Assembly (NCBI RefSeq): GCF_015752045.1
Contig: NZ_JADOUS010000006.1
Span: forward strand, 62,001 to 126,000
Direction of reading: 5' to 3'
From: Arthrobacter_D sp015752045
GTDB lineage: Bacteria; Actinomycetota; Actinomycetes; Actinomycetales; Micrococcaceae
DNA: 64,000 nt
The notes under the pieces: model-generated
What the model was told of the DNA's origin: nothing
The model's database searches: none
The model's input: the letters and a program-made list of their open reading frames with translations, nothing else
Translations under genes and position numbers: made by a program
Part shown: positions 42,128 to 50,216 of the stretch, piece by piece
Position numbering within the stretch: the first letter of the stretch is position 1
Layout of the letters: each line of letters opens with the position of its first letter

Positions 42128-43413
42128 CGGACCGGCTGCGCCCCGTCGTGGGCGACGACGGCCCGATGGCCGTCCGCGGAGGCATCGGCGGGATCCGGTT
42201 CCAGTGGGAGGAGCTGGAGGAGGCCGCCCGGGTGCTGGCGCTCCTCGCCGCGGACGCGGGGGATGTCGCCGTCGGCCTCGGGTTTCTCGGCCACGACGTC
42301 GGGGAGCTCCCGTGGCGGATCATGCACCTCCACCTCCCGGGGGGCGTCGCCGGGCCGCAGTACCAGGCGGCCCTCGCTCAGATCGACGGGGCGTGGAGCT
42401 CCTGCCTGGAGAACGCCCGCGCGCTGGCCTCGGCGGAGGCACGGCTGCGCGCAGGCCTGCGCGCCTACCGTCTGGCCGACGACGTCGCGCTCGCCGTGAC
42501 CGAGGCCGCGCGCCAGGCATCCGGAGGGGCGGCCCGGAACCTCGCGCGTGCGGCGATCGACCACGGCGCCCTGACCGTCGGCCCCATCGCGCTGCAGGGC
42601 GGGGACGCAGGGGCGCCCGTGCGGTTCGAGGGGACGGTAGGGGGCGTGCTGGAGCGGCTGGCCGCGGTCGAGGGGGACGCCCCCGGGACCTTCGAGGTGC
42701 TGCGGGCAGGGTCCGACGACGAGCCCGTCTACGTCGTCGTCCTGCCGGGCACCCAGGCGGGGAGCCCCGCGGGGGCGGCGGGAAGCAATCCCTTCGACGT
42801 GGCCGGGATCGCCGAGGCCCTCGCGGAGGACAGCCGCTTCACGGAGGAGGCCGTCCTGCGGGCACTCGAGCGGGCCGGGGCGCGGGAGGGGGACGCCCTC
42901 GTGGTCGCGGGTTACAGCCAGGGCGGCCTGCACGCCGTCAACCTCGCGGAATCCGACCACCTGGGCGGTCGCTACGACGTCCGACTCGTGCTGACCGTCG
43001 GGTCCCCCACGGGGTGGTCCGCGACCGGCGACACGGAGTACCTGCACCTGGAGCACGTGGCGGACACGGTCCCCGAGGTCGACTCGTCCCCGAACGGTGA
43101 CGACCGCCACCGGACCACCGTCTCCTTCGCCACCCCGGTGCCGCCGCTGGGTGAACGGGCCGACGGCTCCGACGAACCCTGGGGCCTCGGCCCGGCCCAC
43201 AAACTCGAGAACTATGCGCGGGGAGCGCGTCTCCTCGACGCCGGCGACGCACCGTCGCTCGCCCCTGCGGCCACCCTGCTGGCCACCGCCGGAGCCGGCG
43301 GCGTGGCGCGCCGGTACTCCTTCACGGCGACGCGTCGACTACCGGCCGGCAGTGCTCCACCGTCCGGGAGCAGGCGCCGTGAGGCGGACGGCCGGTCTAG
43401 GCTATGGCCATGA
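42124..43413 (+). CDS. Alpha/beta hydrolase-fold protein with helical N-terminus
   Basis: 429 residues. The N-terminal ~150 residues are helical and WXG-like ('IRFQWEELEEAARVLALLAAD', with a W near 22). The C-terminal part holds an alpha/beta-hydrolase core: nucleophile GYSQGG near 260, preceded by 'VYVVVLPGTQ' near 202, with acid/His candidates in 'HVADTVPEVD' and GPAHKLENY near 356. It has no signal peptide. It is coupled to the WXG-like gene (GTGA) and to the following aminotransferase gene (ATGA). Possibly an exported hydrolase of a type VII-like pair (inference). Confidence 0.75.
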   Translation: MTDRLRPVVGDDGPMAVRGGIGGIRFQWEELEEAARVLALLAADAGDVAVGLGFLGHDVGELPWRIMHLHLPGGVAGPQYQAALAQIDGAWSSCLENARALASAEARLRAGLRAYRLADDVALAVTEAARQASGGAARNLARAAIDHGALTVGPIALQGGDAGAPVRFEGTVGGVLERLAAVEGDAPGTFEVLRAGSDDEPVYVVVLPGTQAGSPAGAAGSNPFDVAGIAEALAEDSRFTEEAVLRALERAGAREGDALVVAGYSQGGLHAVNLAESDHLGGRYDVRLVLTVGSPTGWSATGDTEYLHLEHVADTVPEVDSSPNGDDRHRTTVSFATPVPPLGERADGSDEPWGLGPAHKLENYARGARLLDAGDAPSLAPAATLLATAGAGGVARRYSFTATRRLPAGSAPPSGSRRREADGRSRLWP

Positions 43414-44582
43414 CATCGATCGAGGACCGTCCGGCACCATCCTCAGGCCCTGCGGCCGCGGATCCCGAGGCGGCCGGCATCCGCCCGCGCGGTGTCCTGG
43501 GACGGCTTCCGCGCTACGCGGCCGGTAAACCGCCCGTGGTGGTCGAGGGGCTGGAGAGCTTCAAGCTGTCGTCGAACGAGAACCCGCTGCCGCCCCTGCC
43601 CGCAGTCCTCGCCGCGATCGCCTCCGAGACGTCCATCAACCGCTACCCGGATCCGCTGACGACAGCGCTCCGGACCGAACTCGCCGGCCATCTCGGCGTT
43701 CCCGCGACCGACATCGTCACGGGTGCGGGCAGTCTCGGCGCCCTGAACCAGATCCTCGCCACCTTCGCCGGACAGAACGATTTCGACGCACCCGACGAGG
43801 TGATCTACGCGTGGCGCTCGTTCGAGGCCTACCCGATCAGCGTGGGCCTCGCGGGGGCTGCGGGCGTGCAGGTCCCGGTGCGCGAGGACGGCACGCATGA
43901 CCTGGAGGCGATGGCGGCGGCCATCACCGACCGCACGCGCGTCATCATGCTCTGCACCCCCAACAATCCCACCGGGCCCATCCTCACGCGGGACCAGGTG
44001 GTCGGCTTCCTGGCGAAGTTGCCGCCGCAGGTGGTGGTCGTCATCGACGAGGCGTACCAGGAGTTCGTGCGGCGGCCGGACGCCGTCGACGGCATCGAGC
44101 TGTACCGGGAGCACGAGAACGTGATCGTGCTGCGGACCTTCTCCAAGGCCCACGGCCTGGCGGGCCTCCGGGTGGGCTACTCGGTTTCCCAGCAGGCCCT
44201 CACCGAGCACCTGCGGGTCAGCGCCGTCCCCTTCGCCGTATCGCAGATCGCCGAGCACGCCGCCGTGACGTCGCTCCGGCACATCGCGGACGTCGAAGCC
44301 CGCGTCCAGTCGATCGTCGACGAGCGGATCCGCGTCGTCGAGGGGCTCCGCGAACTGGGCTGGCGCATCCCGGAGGCCGAGGGGAACTTCGTCTGGCTCG
44401 CGCTCGGCGAGCACACCCAGGACTTCGCAGTGAAGGCCGGCGAGCGGGCGCTGTCCGTGCGGGCCTTCGGATCGGAGGGTGTACGCGTCTCCATCGGTGA
44501 GCCGGCCGCCAACACGCGCTTCCTCGAGCTGTGCGGAGAGTACATCCACCGGCCCCGGACCGGGCCGGCCGAACTCAAATAG
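43410..44582 (+). CDS. hisC: Histidinol-phosphate/aromatic aminotransferase
   Basis: 390 residues, fold type I PLP enzyme. 'KLSSNENPLPPLPAVLAAI' near 50-68 and 'CTPNNPTGPI' near 184-193 (PLP-contact Asn) identify it, with 'VVIDEAYQEF' near 208-220 and the Schiff-base Lys in TFSKAHGLAGLRVGY near 243-257. It could be HisC or the closely related phenylalanine aminotransferase Pat, which actinobacteria also carry; no his operon adjoins it, so the symbol is tentative. ATG 43410 overlaps the upstream stop, and TAGGCT (43398-43403) ends 6 nt before it, so coupled and leaderless expression are both possible. Confidence 0.87.
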   Translation: MTSIEDRPAPSSGPAAADPEAAGIRPRGVLGRLPRYAAGKPPVVVEGLESFKLSSNENPLPPLPAVLAAIASETSINRYPDPLTTALRTELAGHLGVPATDIVTGAGSLGALNQILATFAGQNDFDAPDEVIYAWRSFEAYPISVGLAGAAGVQVPVREDGTHDLEAMAAAITDRTRVIMLCTPNNPTGPILTRDQVVGFLAKLPPQVVVVIDEAYQEFVRRPDAVDGIELYREHENVIVLRTFSKAHGLAGLRVGYSVSQQALTEHLRVSAVPFAVSQIAEHAAVTSLRHIADVEARVQSIVDERIRVVEGLRELGWRIPEAEGNFVWLALGEHTQDFAVKAGERALSVRAFGSEGVRVSIGEPAANTRFLELCGEYIHRPRTGPAELK

Positions 44583-44625
44583 GCCCTCGGGGCCGCTCTG
44601 ACTAGTCTTGATCAGGATGTCCCGG

Positions 44626-44682
44626 GAACATATGTTCTCCGGTGTATGACCTACGACATACATTCCCTGAACAGAATGTATT
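44626..44682. promoter_or_regulatory. Clustered dyads upstream of the 2-oxoacid dehydrogenase operon
   Basis: GAACATATGTTC (44626-44637) is a perfect 12-bp palindrome. TGTATG (44643-44648) pairs with CATACA (44657-44662), and ATACATTC (44658-44665) pairs with GAATGTAT (44674-44681), both with 8-nt spacers and sharing the middle half-site. This AT-rich block, ending about 20 nt before the start codon, looks like a multi-site operator of an Lrp/AsnC- or GntR-type regulator. Confidence 0.68.
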
Positions 44683-44702
44683 GCGTCATGTGAGGAGTGG
44701 TT

Positions 44703-45920
44703 ATGAGCGGCAGTCGTGTGCCTGCAGCGGAGTTCGAGGTCGAGGAGGTCCTGCGCGCCGCCCGCTCCGCGGTCGGTGAGCGCGAAGGCGCCGCGGCGGA
44801 CATGCTGCAGGTCCTCGCGCCCGACGGGACGATGGCCCGCGGCATGACCGCGGAGATCGACGGTGAGATCGTCGACTTCTTGCCCTACCTTGCAGCGACG
44901 GACGCCTCCCACCTGCGCGCGCTGTACCGGGACATGTTCCTGCTCCGGCGCTTCGACCAGGAATCCACGGCCCTCCAACGGCAGGGCCAGTTAGCGCTCT
45001 GGGTGCCTTTGACGGGCCAGGAAGCCGCGCAGATCGGATCCGGACGCGCCCAGCAGCCCCAGGACTACGCCTTCCCGACGTACCGGGAGCACGGCGTCGC
45101 CCTCACCCGTGGCGTCGAGCCGGCCGAGATCCTCCGCCTCTTCAGGGGAGTGACGAACGGCGGGTGGGATCCCCGCGCGCGGAACTTCCACCTCTACACG
45201 CTCGTCCTCGCGGCGCAGTCCCTGCACGCCGTCGGCTACGCGATGGGCATCCAGCGGGACCAGCTCGCCGATCCCTCACTGCCGGAGGCTGCCTCGGTCG
45301 CCTACTTCGGCGACGGCGCGAGCTCCGAGGGCGACATCCATGAGTCCATGGTGTTCGCCGCATCCTTCAACGCGCCCGTGGTGTTCTTCTGCCAGAACAA
45401 CCAGTGGGCCATCTCCGTCCCCGCCGCCGTCCAGACCAGGGTCCCGCTCGCGCGTCGCGCCGAGGGCTACGGATTCCCGGGCGTCCGTGTGGACGGCAAC
45501 GACGTCGTCGCCGTCGAAGCCGTCACGCGGTGGGCCCTCGACCACGCCCGGTCCGGGAAGGGACCCGTCCTGGTCGAGGCCTACACCTACCGGATGAGTG
45601 CGCACACCACGGCCGACGACCCCACGAAGTACCGGCTGTCCTGCGACGAGCAGGAATGGAAGCCGCGGGACCCGCTGGTCCGCCTGGAGGCCCACCTGCG
45701 CTCGCAGGAACTGGCCGATGACGCGTTCTTCGACGAGCTCGCCGTCGAGGCCCGGTCCATGGCCACCGCCCTCCGCGAGGCCGTGCTGTCCATGACGGTG
45801 CCGGACATGGAGAGCCGCTTCGCGAGCGTCTATGCCGAGCCGCACCCGCTCGTGCAGGAGGAACTCCGCTTCTTCCAGCAGTACGAGGCCGGGTTCGTCG
45901 ATGAAGGGAAGCACGCCTGA
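44703..45920 (+). CDS. bkdA: 2-oxoacid dehydrogenase E1 alpha (branched-chain or pyruvate)
   Basis: 405 residues. Thiamine-diphosphate-dependent decarboxylase subunit. The ThDP motif GDGASSEGDIHES...CQNNQWA lies near 202-240. 'YRDMFLLRRFDQE' near 82 and 'TYRMSAHTTADDPTKYR' (phosphorylation-loop region) are typical. Actinobacteria use homodimeric AceE for pyruvate, so this heterotetrameric E1 more likely handles branched-chain 2-oxoacids; databases often label it PdhA. GAGGAG lies 5 nt before ATG 44703. First gene of a three-gene operon. Confidence 0.86.
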   Translation: MSGSRVPAAEFEVEEVLRAARSAVGEREGAAADMLQVLAPDGTMARGMTAEIDGEIVDFLPYLAATDASHLRALYRDMFLLRRFDQESTALQRQGQLALWVPLTGQEAAQIGSGRAQQPQDYAFPTYREHGVALTRGVEPAEILRLFRGVTNGGWDPRARNFHLYTLVLAAQSLHAVGYAMGIQRDQLADPSLPEAASVAYFGDGASSEGDIHESMVFAASFNAPVVFFCQNNQWAISVPAAVQTRVPLARRAEGYGFPGVRVDGNDVVAVEAVTRWALDHARSGKGPVLVEAYTYRMSAHTTADDPTKYRLSCDEQEWKPRDPLVRLEAHLRSQELADDAFFDELAVEARSMATALREAVLSMTVPDMESRFASVYAEPHPLVQEELRFFQQYEAGFVDEGKHA

Positions 45921-46894
45921 TGGCGACGATGACCATCGCGAAGGCGATCAACGAGGGGCTCCGCGCCTCCCTCACGCAGGATCCGAAGACCCTGCTGATG
46001 GGCGAGGACATCGGCGAGCTCGGCGGCGTCTACCGTGTCACCGACGGCCTGAAGAGGGATTTCGGGGCGATGCGCGTCGTCGACTCCCCACTCGCCGAGT
46101 CCGGCATCATCGGCACCGCGATCGGACTCGCCCTGCGCGGCTACCGGCCCATCTGCGAGATCCAGTTCGACGGCTTCGTGTTCCCCGGGTTCAACCAGAT
46201 CACCACCCAGCTTGCCAAGCTGCGCACGCGCAGCGACGGCATGTTGAGCGCACCCGTGGTGATCCGCATCCCCTACGGGGGCGGCATCGGCAGCGTCGAG
46301 CACCACTCGGAGTCCCCCGAGGCGCTCTTCGCGCACACCGCAGGGCTACGGATCATCACGCCGTCCAACCCGCAGGACGCCTACTGGATGATCCAGCAGG
46401 CCGTCAGCTGCGAGGACCCCGTCATCGTGTTCGAGCCGAAGCGCCGCTACTGGCTCAAGGGCGAGGTGGACACCACGGCGCCCGCCGGTGACCCGTTCTC
46501 CGCGCACGTCCTGCGCACGGGCACGGACGCGACCATCGTCGCCTACGGCCCGCTCGTGCCCGTCGCCCTCGCCGCGGCCGCTGCCGCGGAGGAGGACGGA
46601 CGCAGCGTCGAGGTGATCGACCTGCGCTCCATCTCGCCCATCGACTTCGACACCGTCACCGAATCGGTGACCCGTACCGGCCGCCTGATCGTCGCCCACG
46701 AGGCGCCGACCTTCGGTGGCATCGGCGGGGAGATCGCCGCACGGATCTCCGAACGCGCGTTCCTGTCCCTCGAGGCCCCCGTCATCCGCGTCGGCGGGTT
46801 CCACATGCCCTACCCCGTCGCCCGCGTGGAGGAGCACTACCTGCCGGACATCGACCGCATCCTCGAGGCACTCGACCGTGCCTTCGCATACTGA
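45920..46894 (+). CDS. bkdB: 2-oxoacid dehydrogenase E1 beta
   Basis: 324 residues, normal length. 'MTIAKAINEGLR' at the start, 'LMGEDIGELGGVYRVTDGL' near 30-48, 'PLAESGIIGTAIGLALRGYRPICEIQF' near 57-83 and 'HHSESPEALFAHTAGLRIITPSNPQDAYWM' near 117-146 identify the E1 beta subunit, which completes the ThDP site with E1 alpha. The start shares 1 nt with the E1 alpha stop (TGATG), so translation is coupled. Confidence 0.94.
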   Translation: MATMTIAKAINEGLRASLTQDPKTLLMGEDIGELGGVYRVTDGLKRDFGAMRVVDSPLAESGIIGTAIGLALRGYRPICEIQFDGFVFPGFNQITTQLAKLRTRSDGMLSAPVVIRIPYGGGIGSVEHHSESPEALFAHTAGLRIITPSNPQDAYWMIQQAVSCEDPVIVFEPKRRYWLKGEVDTTAPAGDPFSAHVLRTGTDATIVAYGPLVPVALAAAAAAEEDGRSVEVIDLRSISPIDFDTVTESVTRTGRLIVAHEAPTFGGIGGEIAARISERAFLSLEAPVIRVGGFHMPYPVARVEEHYLPDIDRILEALDRAFAY

Positions 46895-46903
46895 AGGACC
46901 ATC

Positions 46904-48610
46904 ATGACGCTCAAGACGTTCAACCTGCCCGACGTCGGTGAAGGCCTCACCGAGGCGGAGATCGTGCAGTGGAAGGTGGCGCCCGGGGCGACGGTGGCGA
47001 TCAACGACATCATCTGCGAGATCGAGACCGCCAAGTCCCTCGTCGAACTCTCCTCGCCCTACTCGGGAACCGTGTCCGAGCTGCTCGTCGCGGAGGGCGA
47101 GACCATCGAGGTCGGCACGCCGATCATCGCCGTCGACGATGCCGACACCCGCGACGGGGATGGTGACGGGTCAGGCACCTCGACCGCGACCGGCGGCACC
47201 AGCGCCTCCGCGCGTGCGGAGGGGGGACAGCACGACGGCGGCGCGGCCGGTACTCGAGGCCCGGCGCAGTCGGGCCCCGGCGTCGACGACACGGACGGTG
47301 CCGATCGCGCGGATCACGCCGTGGATCGCGCGGCCCGCGGCGCTGCCGCCGATGGGTCCGCCGCTCAGACCGGCGACGCCGCGGTCCCCGTACCCGACAT
47401 GCCCGGCGAGTTCGCCGGCGCCCGGCAGGACGGGGCCGATGCCACAGGTCCGGGGGCAGCCGATCCCGAGCCCACGCCGGGCCCGTTGGTCGGCACCGGG
47501 CCGAAGGCCGACGCCGTGAAGCGCAGGCCGCGCAGGACGCCGCCCGCCGAGGCGCTGTCCGCCGCGCCGTCGCCGCCGTCGCCGCCCGCGCCGACCCCGC
47601 GCCCACATACTGAAGCGCGCACCGCGCCCGGCGCCCCGCCGTCCCCCGCCCCGGCGGCGCCCAGCGCACCGGCGGGCACGCGACCCGAACGGCCTGCCGA
47701 GGCACCGGGGCGGACCAGCCCGCTGAACCAGCTCATCAACCGTGTCCTCGCGAAGCCGCCGGTACGCAAGGCCGCGCGGGACCTCGGCATCAATCTCGCG
47801 GACGTCCCGGCCACCGGGTCCGCGGGCGAGGTCACCAAGCAGGACCTCATGAGCTACCAGTCCCAGCGTGACGCCGAGCAGGACGGCGCGGACTCCTTCT
47901 GGTCGGACCCTCTCGGGGGCGGCCGCATCGAACGCATCCCGGTCAAGGGTGTCCGTAGGGCGACGGCGAAGGCCATGGTGCAGAGCGCGTTCACGGCACC
48001 GCACGTGAGCATCTTCGTGGACGTCGACGCCTCCCGGACCATGGAGTTCGTGAAGCGGCTCAAGGCGTCCCGGGACTTCGAGGGCATCCGGGTCTCGCCC
48101 CTGCTGATCCTGGCGAAGGCAGTCATCTGGGCGGCGGCGCGGAATCCGTCGGTCAACGCGACCTGGGCGGAGGACGAGATCCTCGTCAAGCACTTCATGA
48201 ACCTGGGCATCGCCGCGGCGACACCGCGGGGGCTCATGGTCCCGAACATCAAGGACGCGCAGGACCTCTCGCTGAAGGAGCTGGCCCTCGCCCTCAACGA
48301 GCTGGCGACGACGGCCCGGGCCGGCAGGACGCAACCGGCCCAGATGCAGGGGGGCACGCTGACGATCACCAACATCGGGGCGCTGGGGATCGATACGGGC
48401 ACACCCATCATCAATCCGGGCGAAGTGGCGATCGTGGCCTTCGGCACGATCAAGCAGAAGCCCTGGGTGCTCGACGGGGAGGTGATCCCCCGCTGGATCA
48501 CCACGCTCGGGGGATCGTTCGACCACCGTGTGGTCGACGGCGACCTGAGTGCACGCTTCATGGCCGACGTCGCCTCGATCCTCGAGGAGCCCGCACTCCT
48601 GCTCGACTAG
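46904..48610 (+). CDS. bkdC: 2-oxoacid dehydrogenase E2 (dihydrolipoamide acyltransferase)
   Basis: 568 residues. One lipoyl domain (1-78) carries the lipoyl-lysine K44 in EIETAKSLVEL. An unusually long disordered Ala/Gly/Pro/Asp linker (about 80-268) leads to the E3-binding domain (272-312, 'VRKAARDLGINLADVPATG') and the catalytic trimer-forming domain (335-568) with 'SFDHRVVDGDL' (His near 542, Asp near 546). No E3 (dihydrolipoamide dehydrogenase) gene follows; it must be shared from elsewhere. It lies 9 bp after E1 beta. Confidence 0.94.
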   Translation: MTLKTFNLPDVGEGLTEAEIVQWKVAPGATVAINDIICEIETAKSLVELSSPYSGTVSELLVAEGETIEVGTPIIAVDDADTRDGDGDGSGTSTATGGTSASARAEGGQHDGGAAGTRGPAQSGPGVDDTDGADRADHAVDRAARGAAADGSAAQTGDAAVPVPDMPGEFAGARQDGADATGPGAADPEPTPGPLVGTGPKADAVKRRPRRTPPAEALSAAPSPPSPPAPTPRPHTEARTAPGAPPSPAPAAPSAPAGTRPERPAEAPGRTSPLNQLINRVLAKPPVRKAARDLGINLADVPATGSAGEVTKQDLMSYQSQRDAEQDGADSFWSDPLGGGRIERIPVKGVRRATAKAMVQSAFTAPHVSIFVDVDASRTMEFVKRLKASRDFEGIRVSPLLILAKAVIWAAARNPSVNATWAEDEILVKHFMNLGIAAATPRGLMVPNIKDAQDLSLKELALALNELATTARAGRTQPAQMQGGTLTITNIGALGIDTGTPIINPGEVAIVAFGTIKQKPWVLDGEVIPRWITTLGGSFDHRVVDGDLSARFMADVASILEEPALLLD

Positions 48611-48613
48611 GGT
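48608..48613 (+). promoter_or_regulatory. Leaderless -10 box over the E2 stop codon
   Basis: TAGGGT at 48608-48613 starts with the E2 stop TAG and ends 6 nt before ATG 48620. It has the same design as at 34828-34833. Confidence 0.5.
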
Positions 48614-48619
48614 GGGGCC

Positions 48620-48844
48620 ATGGACCAGCAGCTACCCGGCGGGAGGCCGGGCCGGAGCCCACGACCGCGCTACCCCCTGAGCAGGCTCCTGCTCGTGGTG
48701 GTGATCGGTTTCCTCGCGTCGAGCGTCCTGCAGCTGGCCTTCCCGGACCTCGGCGCGGTGGCACGGCTGTCGATCCTCGTGATCGTCGCCGCACTCATCT
48801 CGATCGCGGTGACGCTGCGTCAGCAGAAGCGCCCGCCGCGGTAG
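48620..48844 (+). CDS. Small two-TM membrane protein
   Basis: 74 residues. A basic Arg/Pro-rich N-terminus (1-20) is followed by two membrane segments (about 22-42 and 46-66) and a short basic end. No family recognised. No ribosome site is visible; a TAGGGT box 6 nt upstream suggests a leaderless start, or read-through from the E2 gene 9 bp upstream. It converges on the aminotransferase gene. Confidence 0.65.
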   Translation: MDQQLPGGRPGRSPRPRYPLSRLLLVVVIGFLASSVLQLAFPDLGAVARLSILVIVAALISIAVTLRQQKRPPR

Positions 48845-48861
48845 GCGCCGGGCGAGGCGGA

Positions 48862-50154
48862 CTACCGGTTCTGCTCGATCGCTCCGCGCAGGATCGGCGC
48901 GAGCCGGCGGACGCCCTCCACGATGTCCTCGGGCGAGACGGCGCTGAAGGCCAGCCGGAGCTTGTTCGACGGCTCGTCGGACGGAGTGAAGGCGGCGCCG
49001 GGGATGAACACGACACCGGCGTCGATCGCGGTGTAGAGCAGCGGATACGTGTCGATGCCCTCCGGGAGGGTGACCCACACGAAGAAGCCGCCGTCGGGGG
49101 TGGTCCAGTGGACGCCCTCCGGGAACTCCTCGGCGAGGGCGCCGAGCATGGCATCGCACCGCTCGCGGTAGAGGCTGCGCATGGAGCTCAGGTGCCCGCG
49201 CCAGTCGTACTCGGTGAGGTAGGCGCTCACGAGCATCTGCGTGAGCGGGGACGGGCACAGCACCACGGCCTCGCAGGCCAGGTAGAACCGGCGGTGGAGG
49301 TGCCTGGGAACCAGCGCCCAGCCGAGCCGGACGCCGGGCGCGAAGATCTTCGAGAAGGAGCCGAGATAGATGACGTCGTCGGGGTTGTCCGCGCGCATGG
49401 GCTTCAGCGGCTCACCGTCGAACCGCAGCATGCCGTACGGGTTGTCCTCGAGGACCAGGATGTTGTGGTCGCGGCAGATGTCGACGACCCGCTGGCGTCG
49501 ATCGGCGGCCATCGTGATGCCGCTCGGGTTGTTGAAGCTGGGGATCGTGTACAGGAGCTTGATCGAGCGGCCCTGCGCCTGCAGTTCGGTGATGACACGT
49601 TCGAGCTCGTCGGGGATGAGCCCGGCGTCGTCCATCGGGATCGTGACGACGTCGACCTCGTACGCCTCGAACGTGTTGAGGGCCCCTACGTAGGTGGGGT
49701 CCTCGCACAGGATCACGTCGCCCGGATCGCAGAAGACCTTCGCCGCGACGTCCTGCGCCGACTGCGAGCCGGTGGTGATCACGATGTCATCGGGGCTCGC
49801 GCCCTGGATGCCCTCGGCAGCCATCACGTCGCAGACGAGCCGCCGCAGCTCGTCCATGCCCTGGCCGCCGCCGTACTGCAGGGCCTCGAGCCCGTGCTCG
49901 GCGATGATCTTCTGGGCGGTCCGGCCGAGGTCCTCGAGCGGCAGGGACTTCAGGTACGGGCTCCCGCCTGCGAGGGACACGAGGCCCGGGCGGATGGAGA
50001 TGTCGAAGACATCGCGCACCGCCGACTGCTTGATGTTGGCCGCGCGCAGGGAGAAGAGCTGGTCGTGGCGCGCGGCGGAGTCGACGGCGCGTTCGAGAGC
50101 TGCTTCGGTCTCGGCGGGCAGGAGATCGGTGGGGGTTTCGCTGGAGGACGTCAC
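48862..50154 (-). CDS. PLP-dependent aminotransferase (2-aminoadipate/LysN-like)
   Basis: 430 residues, fold type I. 'ISIRPGLVSLAGGSPYLKSLP' near 52, 'GLEALQYGGGQGMDELRRL' near 87-105, 'YTIPSFNNPSGITMA' near 200 (PLP-binding Asn), 'VLEDNPYGMLRFDG' near 231 and the Schiff-base Lys in LGSFSKIFAPGVRLGW near 258-273 place it with 2-aminoadipate and valine-pyruvate-type enzymes. There is no N-terminal HTH, so it is not a MocR regulator. The GTG start is leaderless from TAGACT. It is read from its own promoter downstream of the LuxR-type gene. Confidence 0.88.
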   Translation of the reverse strand: MTSSSETPTDLLPAETEAALERAVDSAARHDQLFSLRAANIKQSAVRDVFDISIRPGLVSLAGGSPYLKSLPLEDLGRTAQKIIAEHGLEALQYGGGQGMDELRRLVCDVMAAEGIQGASPDDIVITTGSQSAQDVAAKVFCDPGDVILCEDPTYVGALNTFEAYEVDVVTIPMDDAGLIPDELERVITELQAQGRSIKLLYTIPSFNNPSGITMAADRRQRVVDICRDHNILVLEDNPYGMLRFDGEPLKPMRADNPDDVIYLGSFSKIFAPGVRLGWALVPRHLHRRFYLACEAVVLCPSPLTQMLVSAYLTEYDWRGHLSSMRSLYRERCDAMLGALAEEFPEGVHWTTPDGGFFVWVTLPEGIDTYPLLYTAIDAGVVFIPGAAFTPSDEPSNKLRLAFSAVSPEDIVEGVRRLAPILRGAIEQNR

Positions 50155-50160
50155 GCCCAG

Positions 50161-50200
50161 AGTCTAGGCGGGGGTTCACCATCAGGCAACAGGTGTTGCC
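50161..50200 (-). promoter_or_regulatory. Promoter with overlapping operator for the aminotransferase gene
   Basis: On the minus strand TTGCCT (50184-50189), a 17-bp spacer and TAGACT (50161-50166) end 6 nt before GTG 50154. GGCAACA (50185-50191) and TGTTGCC (50194-50200) form a 7-bp dyad with a 2-nt spacer covering the -35 box, the geometry of a repressor site. Confidence 0.7.
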
Positions 50201-50216
50201 CAGCAGTGCAACCCGC

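Noticed and set aside
40205..43413. 655-residue version of the hydrolase starting at 41446
   Set aside because: The extra N-terminus is antisense to purB and overlaps the WXG-like gene; GTG 42124 with GTGA coupling fits better.
44626..44637. GAACATATGTTC as an SOS (LexA) box
   Set aside because: Actinobacterial LexA sites are of the TCGAAC-N4-GTTCGA type. This palindrome shares only GAAC/GTTC with them, and the operon is metabolic.
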